Positions 34,681-45,800 of a stretch of DNA of 64,000 bases are shown one piece after another. The notes beneath the pieces are model-generated. The model was given only the letters and a program-made list of their open reading frames with translations. It was not told the origin of the DNA and made no database searches. Numbering within the stretch: position 1 is the first letter of the stretch; every line of letters starts with the position of its first letter. The position numbers and the translations under genes are program-made. Location of the stretch: assembly GCA_015179025.1 (NCBI GenBank), contig WHUX01000033.1, positions 62,001 to 126,000 of the forward strand, given 5' to 3'. The DNA is from Terfezia claveryi (lineage: Eukaryota; Ascomycota; Pezizomycetes; Pezizales; Pezizaceae).

Positions 34681-35079
34681 TTATTGTAGACCATTGCTAC
34701 CGGCGGCAGAGAAAAGGTTTATGACGGCTGACCAAACTGTATCGCTAGAAAGGCGTTCGGATTCAAGGGATAGGAAGCTAGCCCATGCACGGACAAGTTT
34801 TCCATCGGCGTCGTCGGAGATTTCCCATGCGTTGGAACGTAGATTGTGAAAAGGTCCCGCGAGCTGGTGATTAAGTATCGCAAGGCCAGCGAGGAACATA
34901 TGCAAACAAAAGGACGTGGAGGGACTCTTGGATGCCGCTGCAATAACTTGGCTAGCTTCACTAAATGCAAGTGGAACATCAGCAGGTGTTCGGGGGGATG
35001 CACTGAGGGCGAGTTGAAATCGTAGGTTGGCATAGATTTCTAGGACCTTGGGGGAGGGAGGGATGGAGCTTGTATCCAT
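34681..35079 (-). CDS. Hypothetical ORF, possible 5' exon of the kinase gene (132 aa)
   Basis: ATG 35079 opens a frame ending in TAA at 34681, only 21 bp before the first usable kinase codon. The sequence is helix-rich and unbroken (LEIYANLRFQLALSASP, LVRAWASFLSLESERLSSD) and has no family that I recognise. Because the kinase lacks an ATG, this may be its first coding exon. A donor at 34700 (ggTAGCAA context) exists, but the acceptor I tried gave the wrong phase. A LINE-A insertion abuts it 30 bp upstream of the ATG. Confidence 0.5.
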   Translation of the reverse strand: MDTSSIPPSPKVLEIYANLRFQLALSASPRTPADVPLAFSEASQVIAAASKSPSTSFCLHMFLAGLAILNHQLAGPFHNLRSNAWEISDDADGKLVRAWASFLSLESERLSSDTVWSAVINLFSAAGSNGLQ

Positions 35080-35104
35080 AGTGGAAGGTGATGCCAGGTT
35101 GGTT

Positions 35105-35108
<4 letters not shown>

Positions 35109-35138
<30 letters not shown>

Positions 35139-36243
35139 ACTTAGTACTCCTATGCAGCCCCAATGGGGGGGCTATGAGGAGCCACACGGAAATCCGGTGG
35201 ATTCAAGGGTAAGGCCAGTTAATCGGCCAGACCCACGCGAGATATATACAAAGACAAATGAGGACTGTAAAAGAGAGAAGCGAGACCCCATACTGTCATT
35301 AACGGACTAACCGATGGCCCGAAGACCTGACTGAGCCTCGACCCCAACTTGAAAGATGAACTAAGATAAAAGACTGATAAAGGGACTGTAAAGGAAAAAC
35401 TGAACTGTCCTGTAATGTGGACTGAGAAGATAACACGCTAAGGGAATTCGTAAGTGAAAAGTGTACTAATGATAGCGGAACTGGAATTGAACTAAGTGAG
35501 CTCCTTGTATAGAAACCCGAAGAAGGCCTCCGTGGCCTCGTAATCCTCTTCTCCTTCCTTTCTCCAATCCGCCTTGTCGAGCTCTTCCCAGCTGCGCCTT
35601 GTCCCCAACAGGGCTCTCCGGTGTCGGTCGAAACGTGGACAACTGAATACAATGTGTTCTCCAGTCTCAGTGGGGTGTCCACACGTGCACTCCGCTGAAG
35701 CTGCTTTGCCGATGTGGTGTAGCCAGCTCTTTTGTGGGCCTCTGTTCGTGCGTGTCCATGTGTAGGCTGAGAGGGCGTGTCGGTTCCATTCCGTTCTTCT
35801 GGACCCATAACCAGCTTTTGTTCTTTCTTCTTTGCGAATGGCTTTTGAGGATGCACGGAGACCCCCCTCTGTGACGGTCCAATTGTGGCTTGTTACCGCC
35901 CCTAGGTGGGACTGGAAACAGGCCATCTGGTCCGCTTTTTCATTCCCAGGGATGCCGAGGTGGCCTCTGACCCATGCTAGCTGGAGATCTCTGTGCGGGT
36001 TGGAGATCAGTTGCGCCTTGATTTCTTTCTCAATGCCGGAGCGGGGGGGGGAGCCTGTGCTCATGTTGCGTACTGATTGAATTGCTGCCTGTGAGTCCGA
36101 GAGAATGGTCAGCATGTCTGAATCCTCAGTGCTTAATGCTAGTTGCATTGCATAGAGTTCGCCGTCGGCTACTGTCGCCTGATTTCCCAGAAAACCACCG
36201 TAGTCCTTGGGATGGATACTGGGAAACTGTGTTGACATCGTGT
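35109..36243 (-). mobile_element. 5'-truncated LINE-A next to the kinase locus
   Basis: A poly(T) at 35109-35133 marks the 3' end. Next come the two-hairpin tail (gcagccccaatggggg, then gagccacacgg...ccggtgg) and the UTR block with tgtcattaacggactaacc. The coding part (36238-35492) reads KDYGGFLGNQATVADGELYA, TILSDSQAAIQSV, HLGIPGNEKADQ and CTCGHPTETGEHIVFSC, ending ...LYKELT and a stop. This frame is intact, unlike most LINE fragments here. It begins at nearly the same residue as the 10.3-kb copy. No TSD could be identified. Confidence 0.8.
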
Positions 36244-36244
36244 A

Positions 36245-36690
36245 GTGGATAAAGGCATTGAAAAAGACACACAGGAAGGTGTGGCTGGAATAGGTGTGGA
36301 CAAGCTAGCCAAACCAAGTGGCCGCCGGGTGAGTGCATGCACTCCGATAACAACAATATACCGGATTTTGGGCTTCCGTCGACAATCTAGAGGTCTCATC
36401 TCAAGCGCAATCAACTTGTCTCATGGCGAGGTCGGAAAGAATGGTATTGAAAAGCTGAATGGTAGCGGAAGGAGGAATCAGAGCAAGCTCCAAGTCCAAG
36501 AGGAATGAGGCTCGGACAAAGAAAGGCTTCGGGAACAGGAGATCGGAGTGGAATCGACATTCACTCAGTGCGTACACATGGTTGAGAACGGGCAAAGGCC
36601 AACAAAAACACTGGCTCCATAAAATCGGAAAATTGGATTCCAGTGCTTGTCATTGCGGGCACCACGCGCAAGATGGAGCATAGTAATCTT
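36245..36690 (+). mobile_element. Diverged LINE RNase H / C-terminal fragment
   Basis: The plus-strand frame 36245-36508 contains GVAGIGVDKLAKPSGRR, a decayed form of the RNase H ending (HxGxxGNExADxLAK). After a frame shift, 36459-36683 reads VAEGGIRASSKSKRNEART and RSEWNRHSLSAYTWLRTG, homologous to the segment after RNase H in LINE-A, ending at CHCGHHAQDGA. The order of homology is LINE-like but more diverged than LINE-A. It lies head-on to the LINE-A insertion just upstream. Confidence 0.65.
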
Positions 36691-37062
36691 AATTTACCAG
36701 GTCCGGCAAATATGTACAGCAAAAATAATCTCGGGTGCCAGTTAATAAAAGCAATATGAAGAACCAAAGACAAAATAAACCCAAGTACCAAGTGAAAAGC
36801 GAGAAAACAGGTGTGAACGAGGATATGACATCAAACCGGTGAAAAATCAGACCTGTAGAACTTCCATGCCGTCATCAACTCGCTGCTGCCAGATAAACCC
36901 AAAAGCCCTGACTGCATTAGGTAAGGAGATGAGTTCACAGGAATAATAGATGTTTAGGCATTCCTTGGACAACTGTAATCTTCAATGTAAAAATCAGACA
37001 ACCTTCAGATTGTGATGTAGAGATAGATATATTACGTTGCTAGATATAACCAGGTTACATAG

Positions 37063-37432
37063 CTGGGGGAGTGGATGGGTTCGGGTTCGAATCCTACCTC
37101 CCTCAAAAAGCTTTCCTAATAGTCAAAGAGCATTGGTCCCTCCTAAGGAGGTTTCCTCGTACTTAGTCAGTGAAGTTCATATTGGTTCAAATGGGCCTTA
37201 GTAGTAAAGGATAAGAGTAACTAAATAATAGCTTAGTGTTTAAGGTTGTCTATATATAGATATTTTAGTCAATTCTAGAATTGACTAAAATTATCCTTTA
37301 CTACTAAGGCCCATTTGAACTTCACTGACTAAGTACGAGGAAACCTCCTTAGGAGGGACCAATGCTTCTTGACTATTAGGAAAGCTTTTTGAGGGAGGTA
37401 GGATTCGAACCCGAACCCATCCACTCCCCCAG
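37063..37432. repeat. Hairpin-forming inverted repeat with tRNA-like Pol III boxes
   Basis: Arms 37063-37213 and 37291-37432 are near-perfect inverted copies. The right arm lacks 10 bp flanked by a short repeat (gttca). Each arm contains ggttcgaatcc, a perfect Pol III B box. About 30 bp upstream of the left B box lies ttacatagctgg, an A-box-like sequence, which suggests a tRNA-derived SINE. The T arm does not fold well, so it is not a functional tRNA. In the spacer, 37262-37291 is a perfect 30-bp palindrome with half-site attttagtcaattct. Confidence 0.75.
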
Positions 37433-37435
37433 TGG

Positions 37436-37509
37436 GCCGTTGCGAGATTGCCAGGCCGTTGCGAGATTGCCAGGCCGTTCCAAGATTGCCGGGCCGTTCC
37501 GGGATGGCA
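37436..37509. repeat. Tandem repeat, 19 bp x 4
   Basis: Four head-to-tail units of ggccgttgcgagattgcca with increasing divergence (third unit ggccgttccaagattgccg) directly follow the right arm of the hairpin repeat. Confidence 0.8.
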
Positions 37510-37986
37510 TATATGTGCACTTAGCGATGAACGAAGGCAAATTGAGTGGAAACCGAGTCTATTATATTTTATACATAACAAAAGCTCAAACTTCACTACG
37601 AGTAATCTCATGATACCTCTCGTTCATAGTACTATAGGTCTAGTTCTGTTCTGCATGCAGAAAAGTATCACGAACATGTTATATCATGCTCCAAAGCCAC
37701 TTGTTTCCCATCATTATTTTCCTTCCATCGCAGATTGATTGCTGGAAAATCGCCTGCTGGGGCCAAGTTTGGGTCTCGCAGGTATGCTTTAATTCTGCGA
37801 TACCTAGGTAGTTCTTGTTAGTCATCATGTACTTGTATTGGATATTAAGGAATTACATCTCAAAGGTCACCTGGGATTTACTTCAATAATTGCGCTTTGA
37901 GATCGAGTGAAACCTAGGGGGTGAAACTGATCCAAATCAATAGCACCTTTATCTTCTGACCAACTGACATTATGGTAAGGGCGGGA

Positions 37987-38052
37987 ATGTCGTGGTATGT
38001 TGGTAATGTCACGGTATGTTGGTAATGCCGTGGTGTGCTCTGGTAATGTCAG
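37987..38052. repeat. Tandem repeat, about 19 bp x 3
   Basis: Units of ggtatgttggtaatgtcac type are repeated, the last being a variant with gtgtgctctggtaatgtca. It lies within an otherwise unassigned stretch. Confidence 0.6.
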
Positions 38053-38324
38053 TGTGCAGAATATGTTACGTTGAACAAGTGTGTTGCGTTGAAGAAAATT
38101 CTCACGAACTAAAGGTTTCAATTCCGTAACGGACCAGAACATTTCCATTTCTCTACATAATAACTTTCATTTCGGGTATACCTCTACTGAGTATTTTTTT
38201 TTGGATAGGTCGCCTATGTTATCTCCGATGTTCTTTGACCAAATGTTGCTACAATATAACCTTCATATCGGATATGTCCCTATTTAGTAATTATAATGTC
38301 GCTGTGGCCGCTGTGGTTTTGTGG

Positions 38325-38545
38325 TAAAATCCTGTTCTCGTGCCAAGACTCTAGGTATCTGTCGCGAAATAATTATTTCTGCTGCGCCAGCTAAGAGTCT
38401 GGTAGTAAACACCTCCGAAATTGACTCTAATTCAGCTCCGAATCCGGTGATTTCGGAGGTGTATAGTCCCAGACTCTCTTCCGATTAAATCGCAGAAGCG
38501 AATGCCAAGATCAGGCTAGAGTCTGGGTACGAGAACAGTAAAATC
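38325..38545. mobile_element. MITE-like element, 207 bp, 7-bp TSD
   Basis: Terminal inverted repeats ctgttctcgtgccaagactc (from 38332) and its near-complement ending at 38538 are bracketed by TAAAATC at 38325-38331 and 38539-38545. A second, inner inverted repeat, cacctccgaaat / atttcggaggtg, makes the element almost fully foldable. A TSD of 7-8 bp suggests hAT-type mobilisation (inference). It has no coding capacity. Confidence 0.75.
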
Positions 38546-38783
38546 CCTGTTGCCATCCGTGGCATTGAACAATTCAATCCCGTAACGGCCTGGTCCGTTG
38601 CGATATGTTCCGGGCCAGCCGCGAGAACGCAATATTCGCGAGAGGCCTGGCTCGCGGCTGGCCCGGTCCTGCCGCGAGAACACTTTGTTGTCTCGTGGGG
38701 GGCCCGGGCCCCGCGGGAGAACACGGGAGCACATAATTACCCAAATAACTAAAATTTGATAAATAGTAGATACAAGGTGGAAT

Positions 38784-38862
38784 AAAGCAGGAAAGGGCCC
38801 CCCTAACGGGGCTGCATAGGAGTACAAAGTATTTAAAAAAAAAAAAAAAAAGCAGGCAAGGG
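38784..38862 (+). mobile_element. 52-bp tail-only LINE-A insertion with TSD
   Basis: The insert of about 38798-38849 is just the second tail hairpin (ccccctaacggggctgcat), the aggagta...gtattt spacer and poly(A). It is flanked by AAAGCAGGAAAGGG and AAAGCAGGCAAGGG (one mismatch). This is an extreme 5' truncation, but it retains exactly the presumed 3' recognition part. Confidence 0.7.
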
Positions 38863-39599
38863 AATAAAAAGTGGGAGTAAAGTAAGAAATGAGATTGGAC
38901 ATTAAGCAGAAGGGCCAGCAACATGTATTGTGTCCTCTTTAGAGAATTCGGGTGAGGACGAACTAGAAAGCGATTTGTTGGTATAACATTTGCAGGATGA
39001 TATCTGGTGTACATTCTCGGCTTAAACGCGAACAGGAACAGCGGCGGGTTTGACATTTGCCTTTACATTTACATGTAGTTTCAGGCTCAGTCAATGTACT
39101 TAAGGAAGCAGCCTCTCTTAATGATACCTAGGTGGTTTGCATTATATATGCATAATGCATGCAATCGATCTAAATCAGGATGAGTAAAATTCGGCGGAAG
39201 TTTCTGTAGCTCACAGGTGGGATAATAACAGTTCAGTAGGTATGCCATGTAGAGTGAGCAACTGATATCGATCTGGATGAGGTTTAAGGGTGATTTTGCA
39301 GAACAGTCTACAATGTATAGAGAGTTACTTTCATGAGTCCCTTTGGTCTCATTTCAGTTCTCTACAAGTTTCACAGTTCTTTACCATCTTTCACGAGGAA
39401 GCAGATCATCACAAAGAAATAGATCAATTCATCAGCTATCTACCTGACGCCCAAAATCTAGTTACATGGAGCCCAGAACGAGTGTAAGAGCATAAGAAGG
39501 GGCTAGAGGTAGGGGAAGGGGGCGTCCGAGACTGTAAAGACTTAACTGGGGGGCCTAGAGCCGCACTGTGGTTCATTAGTTAATATGGGCGCCCATAGT

Positions 39600-40650
39600 A
39601 AACTTAATTAAAAGTTTCAACTTTAGTCCAAGTTTAGGTCTAAGTCATGAGTTTTCGGCCAAGTTAGACCTGCTGAGGCTTAGCCGTGAAACCTTTGAAT
39701 CGAAATGAGACTTTCAAGCAAGTTGAGACCTTCCAAAAGGCTATGGAGAATAGTTTGAGACTTTGGGGAGGCCTTAGCGACATTGTGAGACCCTATTAAG
39801 GTTTTCTTCTCTACAGAGACCCTATTAAGGTTTCCTTCTCTGCAGAGACCCTATTAAGGTTTCATTTTAAGAGAAGCTACTTGTATCTGTCGTTGTTATC
39901 TATCTCGTTATCTGATATTTTCGTCGGGAAGTTTATTTTGCTGTCGGCCTTGGCTCTCCGAGGCCTCCTGTATATATACCTCGATCTCTCGCACTCTCTT
40001 TGCCCTGTATCCAAAGTCTTTGTATTAAGCGTATAGTATTTGGTTCTATCATTTACTTTCCTAAGTGCTTCAAATTTATATATATTTTGCTTCTATTCGA
40101 GTCTTTTGCTAGGTTTCTGTAGGTTTGATTTTATATTTACATGAGACTTTTTTTTTGCTTCTATTAGAGTCTTTTGCTAGGTTTCCGTAGGGTTAAATTT
40201 GAATTTGCTTTGAGACTTATTTTTTGCTTCTATTAGAGTCTTTTGCTAGGTTTCCGTAGGGTTAAATTTAAATTCACACGAGACATTTATATGGCTTCTA
40301 TTCGAGTCCTTTGCCAGGTTTCCATGGAGTAAATTTACATGAGATATTACATTGGCTTCTATTCGAGTCCTTTGCCAGGTTTCCGTGCAGTGAATTTACA
40401 TGAGATTTTGCATTGGCTTCTGTCACGAGCCTTAGCAGTGACTTCACTAGTGAGACCTATGTAAAGTTTCCATAGGACGGAGACCATAATACGCGAAACC
40501 TAAACGAAGTTTTGTTCAAAACCTCAAAAGGTTTATCTGAAACCACCAAAAGTTTCCGAGTAGACCTTTGGAGGTTTCCCATACAATTGTTGATGCGAAA
40601 CCTCTTTTGGTCTCACTCTTGAGACCTGACCAAATGAACTACAGTGGCCG
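39600..40650. repeat. Repeat-rich block: GAGACC/GGTTTC words and two tandem arrays
   Basis: At 39787-39872 a 32-bp unit (gagaccctattaaggtttcc) is present three times. At 40085-40440 a unit of about 66-78 bp recurs five times; its core is ttctattcgagtcttttgct then aggtttccgtagggttaaat. Around these arrays the words gagacc, gagactt, gaaacc and ggtttcc occur at very high density on both strands. A TATA-like tatatatacc near 39972 lies between the arrays. It could be a satellite or a retroelement LTR region; neither is proven. Confidence 0.65.
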
Positions 40651-40728
40651 GAGTAGTAAGTGTTATTGTAGAAAAAATAGAACTAGACAAGGAAATAGAG
40701 GGGCAATCTAAATTACTTTCTCAGTTAT

Positions 40729-42481
40729 CTATCTCTTTCCTGCTAATAGCCTCTTCACTATCTGATGAATTAATAACAACAAAGGAAACCATCTTGTATT
40801 TTCTAGCCTGCTTGGGTGTATAGGGAGGGTTAGATACCTAGGGTTTGCCAACTCACTTAGCGGCTTTCTGCTGCTTTTCCTTCTTCTTTGCCTCTTATGC
40901 CTCTTATTCAATATAGAGCTCTTTTAGTACTTTACTATCCATAACCTGACTTCGAGCCCTTCCTATCTCTTACTTATCAACCTTCAATGCAAGCTTTTGT
41001 ACCTTCTGCTACTGTTATAGTATCCTGCACTCCAACTTATGGTCCTTATCTACTACAATTCCAAACATCTTAAGTCGCTCAATAAGATTAGCTAGTTCTA
41101 CTAAATTAATTACCACATCCTTTGATCTTAGATGCAATGTTGCCTGTCTGATCTATTAATATAGCTTAGCCATATTGCATAGTGTAGGGGGTTCAAATGA
41201 GGGATTGATAATATGGGCTTTTTGTAGTACTTGTCTATACGTCAACTTGTCTAAGACATGTAATAGATTGTGTGGAATCAGACCTGCTCCCTGCCAAGTA
41301 TTAAGAATATTCTTTTAAGTATATATTGTATTGTGTACCTTAATAAGCATTGAAAGAAAATTGTTTTTATTAATTGCAACATTACCAAAGTAAATAAGTC
41401 GATCAACCTATTTTCTATATACCTTCTGTAGTGGTGAGAATAATCTAATATCAAGTAGTTGTAGGAGATGGGTAGAATATCCTGGAAGATAGTAGGTAAT
41501 AATATTGACACTGAGGTAGAACTCAATAAACTCAATCATAATATAAGACTCATGACTATCTATAATTAGTAAATGATAACCTCCATTTTTTACCTCCTTC
41601 GACTTTTTTGAATACTTATGAAAATGTTTGATCTATTCCATCTCTAAGGTATAACTTGTCCATCCTTTTTTTGATATACTAAACTTCTACTGATCATAAT
41701 CAACCTTTGAATATTTTAATGATTAATACTAGCTAGCTTCTTTATAGATAATTAATAGAGGTAATACAATCCCTTCTCTACTAATTGCTTCTACAATAGT
41801 AATCATTTCATAATTTCTATCAGTTGCCAGCTTGCTAGTCATTCCACAACCTTGTCTTAAGCAAACAACCTTAGTATGATCTAAAATACCTTGGCGAAAC
41901 TCCTTCTCATCCATATTATAGGTTGTAGTATCAGTAATCCAATATAGGCGCTTAAGCTATATAAGCTTATTAAAACTTGAATAATCTCGAATAATTCCTA
42001 GATTACTAGCTTTGATCTACTTCTTATTGAACTGGCTACTAAACTTTAAAACTAATTGTAGGTGATAATCAAGGAAGCATGTAATCCAATTTTTGCCTAC
42101 TATAAAGCTTTCATCCTATTTTTTTCCCTTTAATAATGCAACACCTTCTTTAACATATACTATATATGAATGAAATCTCTACTCCTCTAATTTTAGGATC
42201 CACTGTACAATAGCCTTCTCTTCTACTAGTATATACAACTGCTATAATATGTATGATCTTACTCTAGAAACTCCACCATTCAGTCGTCTATGCAATGTTG
42301 TATATCCAAGTCTAAAGGCTTCTGCTGTTTTTCGGATCGATTTATATTTCCCCTCTTAAACTACAACTATTGCTTGCTAGATTCAAAGCTCCTACTAGGC
42401 TTCCGATATCTGCTTTCATTGCTTTAGCCTTCCTATAATATGCTTCAGGCCTTCTATACTCCCATATCAGCTTCTATATAC
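40729..42481 (-). mobile_element. Fot/pogo transposase relic with many stop codons
   Basis: Reading on the minus strand: degenerate HTH segments (GYTTLHRRLNGG), EEKAIVQWILKLEE, YVKEGVALL, then NMDEKEFRQG with the first catalytic Asp, and KVVCLRQGCG followed by a MITIVEAIS stretch. Next come LLIIDSHESY with the second Asp, and LPGYSTHLLQLLDIRLF, the typical end of pogo/Tc1-type DDE domains. The frame is interrupted by many TAG/TAA codons and the C-terminal region is Lys-rich. LINE-B copy 2 is inserted at its 5' side (42482). Confidence 0.75.
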
Positions 42482-42856
42482 TATACGACATTAATATCTA
42501 AGGACCGAGAGCCTAGACTATCTCGCCACTCAGGACATCCATGATATCATAAGAAAGCTTAAATCGTTTAGCAAGCTCTCATGAGTAAGCTGGCCTGGTT
42601 TTCCCAATCCTGAGAATCAAAGCTATAGAATCCCCTGAGGGTCAAGTTCTCTGAACTTCACTCTTCAAGAGTGGGGTTTTCAACCTCTGACTAATCTACA
42701 TTGCAACCGTCCTAACCCAAGTTGGTCCGGCTGCTTAGTCCAGAGGTTAAAAGTTTCTGCCCAACATACGAATTGTTGCTACAGCAACAATCACATCACG
42801 GGAATTTTTAAAAACACAGATAGCCAATGGACATGTCAACTTCTATGATTTTGGCA

Positions 42857-45800
42857 CCACCCCCTAGAGGTATTATCTACAGCTCCATTAAAGACTGGGG
42901 CAAAGGCAGCTGCAAGCTGCTTCTCGATTTTTGTGGTAAGGAGGGGGTGAAGGGAAGGAGGTAGTACGTACTAGAGGATATGGCTAGCTGGGCAGGAATC
43001 GTAGAGTTTGGAGAGAGGGGTAGGAAGGCCCTTAAGCAGGCTGTGTCAAACACAGTGCTAGTAAGAGAGAACTGGTAGAGTGAAGGGGACTGGTATAGGT
43101 ATATCTCTCAGGCTAACAGAGACCTTAGGGAAGAGGAAGAGGTGATCAGAGTAACTGATAGACCTTCGGCGGAAAGAGTAATTGAGATATTGGCTAGGGC
43201 AGTTGCCATCCAAGATGGAGCAGCTAACGGGCAGCTGGAGAGGTATAAGGTGGAGTACTAAATGGCCAACAAGGAGGACGGAATACTTGAAAGTATCACA
43301 GTCAGACCGGTGAAGGCAATAGAGGGGGCGATATTTGGGACAGTATACTATTGGACCTTGACCACACCAAAAGGCAAGAGGAATATTGATAAAGGGTAGC
43401 CGGTAAAGGGGGTAACAAGGTTAGAGAAGATTGAAGAGGAGGAGGGAATATCAGACAATGAAGATATGAAGAAGAAGAATAAGAAATATAGACTGGGTGA
43501 TGCAAAAACCCTGGAAAAGTTAGGGCAGGAGATAGGTATAGATATGATTGAGCTAGCAGTACTATGGAACTTAGAAGACATTAGGGCAAATGTCTTTGGA
43601 GTTCCTCTTCCAGCGTAGAGGCTTCAGAACAGTTAGGTAGAGTAGTTGGCAGAAAGGCCCCAAGCAACAATGGACTGAACGAAGGATGCAGAAGAGCTAC
43701 TGAAAGGGTTGGATGGCTTCTGCATACTGAATGATAGTAAACATGCTGTTAAGGACTTGTCAGAGGAAGAGGTAGAAGGGTTAACTGCAGAATTGGTAGA
43801 AGGCTAAAGTAGGGATAAAGGTCAGAACAAGGGCCAGAATGAAGATATGGAAGATGGCAATAAAGAGACTAGTGGAGAGGAGAAGTATAGCTCATGGAGG
43901 AGAACCTATGAGCCCAGGACTGAGTTTAAAGTAGTGGAGGCTATTATAGAAATGCAAAGGTACTAAAGGAGCTAGCTGAGTTTAAAAAGGAGGAGAGGTC
44001 TTAGAGGTTCAAGCAACAAGCTAATATTACCAAAAACTTAGTGATTTCAGAAGGGTGACTGTATTGAAGGGGGATAGTCTGTGGATGGAATAGTAGAGGG
44101 GAAGAGAGGCTGGAAAGCCCTAACAGCATATATGCTAGCTAAGGAGGATCTGGAAAATGTCCTGGCAGTAATGGAGGCCGAATACTATTGGAGACAGGCA
44201 TCGGAAGTTAGGCCGGATGCCCTTAGAAGCTTGGAAGCAGACCTTAAGGAGGTTAAAGAACAATTAGTCCTCTTAGCAGTATCATTGGGGGCAGGAACAG
44301 CAGAAGAGCAGGTGAAAGTTCAAAGGACTACCATACATCACCGGGATGAGGCCCACCACCGGGATGTGGCTCACTCGGTTATTTTAGCAGTTTCGACAGT
44401 TTCGAGACCAATATGGGACCAAAGAGGCTCAAAATTTGGGATTGAATTGTGGATATATCGTAGTTTGTTGAAGCGAGTGTGGACGGGCCAAGGTACATTA
44501 CTGCTTGAATTATCCTGACAGAAATACCGGGGATCACGGAGTAGGTTGGCTGTAGGAAAAGTAGATATATGGGGGCTATGAGGGCTATAATCAAGCAACA
44601 ATTATTGTTACGACTTGGTAATTACGGCCTGTATACATTTTAGAAGCAATTGTATGTAATACGTTGCTATAGAGGGACTGGTCAGCAAGGGTAGTCCTTA
44701 CCGGGGGGTTTTCCTTCTAGTAACTCAACCAAAATCGGTCTAAATCAAGTTCCTAATAGCGCAAAAGCACAAACATAGGTAGGGGGATCATCTAGGTACC
44801 CTATATATGATATTCTACCAGAAATTAGTGAGGCTATACCGCCAAGAGTAGGTTAAGGCAATGTGTGAATAAATTATATCTTCTTATAACTCAACCAAAT
44901 CAAGTCCATATTAAGCGCCTGATAGCTCCAAACCATGCACATAGGTTGGAGAAACTTTACGGTACTCTGCTGGGGATCTTTACTTAAAACTGAGTGAGCT
45001 TAGGTTGGTGAAGGTGAGATAAGAGGGGATCTAGATCAAAAACCTTCTTGTTATAACTCAGTGAAATAAAGTCCAAACCAAGCAGGTCATGGCTCAAACG
45101 AATGTATTAAGGGACTAGATGCTTGTATAAACCCTACTTAGCATATCTGACTTGGCTTGAGAGAAGCTGTTCCATAGGGGCTTACCTGCAACAGTAGGCA
45201 AACCTTGAGATAGGTCTTCCAAATGAATGTGTCATCAGGCATTCAATAGCCCAAAAGGACCAAAGCATAAACAAATAAGCTTCTTAGTCTGTTTTAGACC
45301 AGATTTAGCCTAAATATGAAGTAGCTTAGCCTAGTAGCCATATTAGCCAGAAATGACAAACCTTGGCATATATACTCAGTACAGATTTAAATGATGTATT
45401 CAGTTACTAACATGATCTCCCCTGGCTCTCATGCCCATGTAAATTCTTTTAAGCCACTGGTCATCTGTTTTGGACTTGCTTTGACTGAGTTACAAGAAGA
45501 AATACCTCGTCTGCGTCCCCGGTTAAAACACCCTTGCAGACCGGGCCCTCTATGGCAACTTATTGATGCAATTGCTTCTATAATTTATACAAGCCGTAAT
45601 TACCAAGTCGTAACAATGATTGTTGCTTGATTATAACCCTCATAGCCCCGATATATCTACTTTTCTTACAGCCAACCGATCCCATGATCACTGGTAATTC
45701 TGTCAGGATAATTCGAGCAGTAATGCACCTTGGCCCATTCGCACTCGCTTGAGCAAACGAGCATATATCCACAATGCAATCCCAAATTTTGAGCCTCTTT

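Noticed and set aside
37080..37110. tRNA gene at the ggttcgaatcc B box
   Set aside because: The T-arm stem does not pair well and no acceptor or anticodon arm can be drawn; kept only as a tRNA-like repeat.
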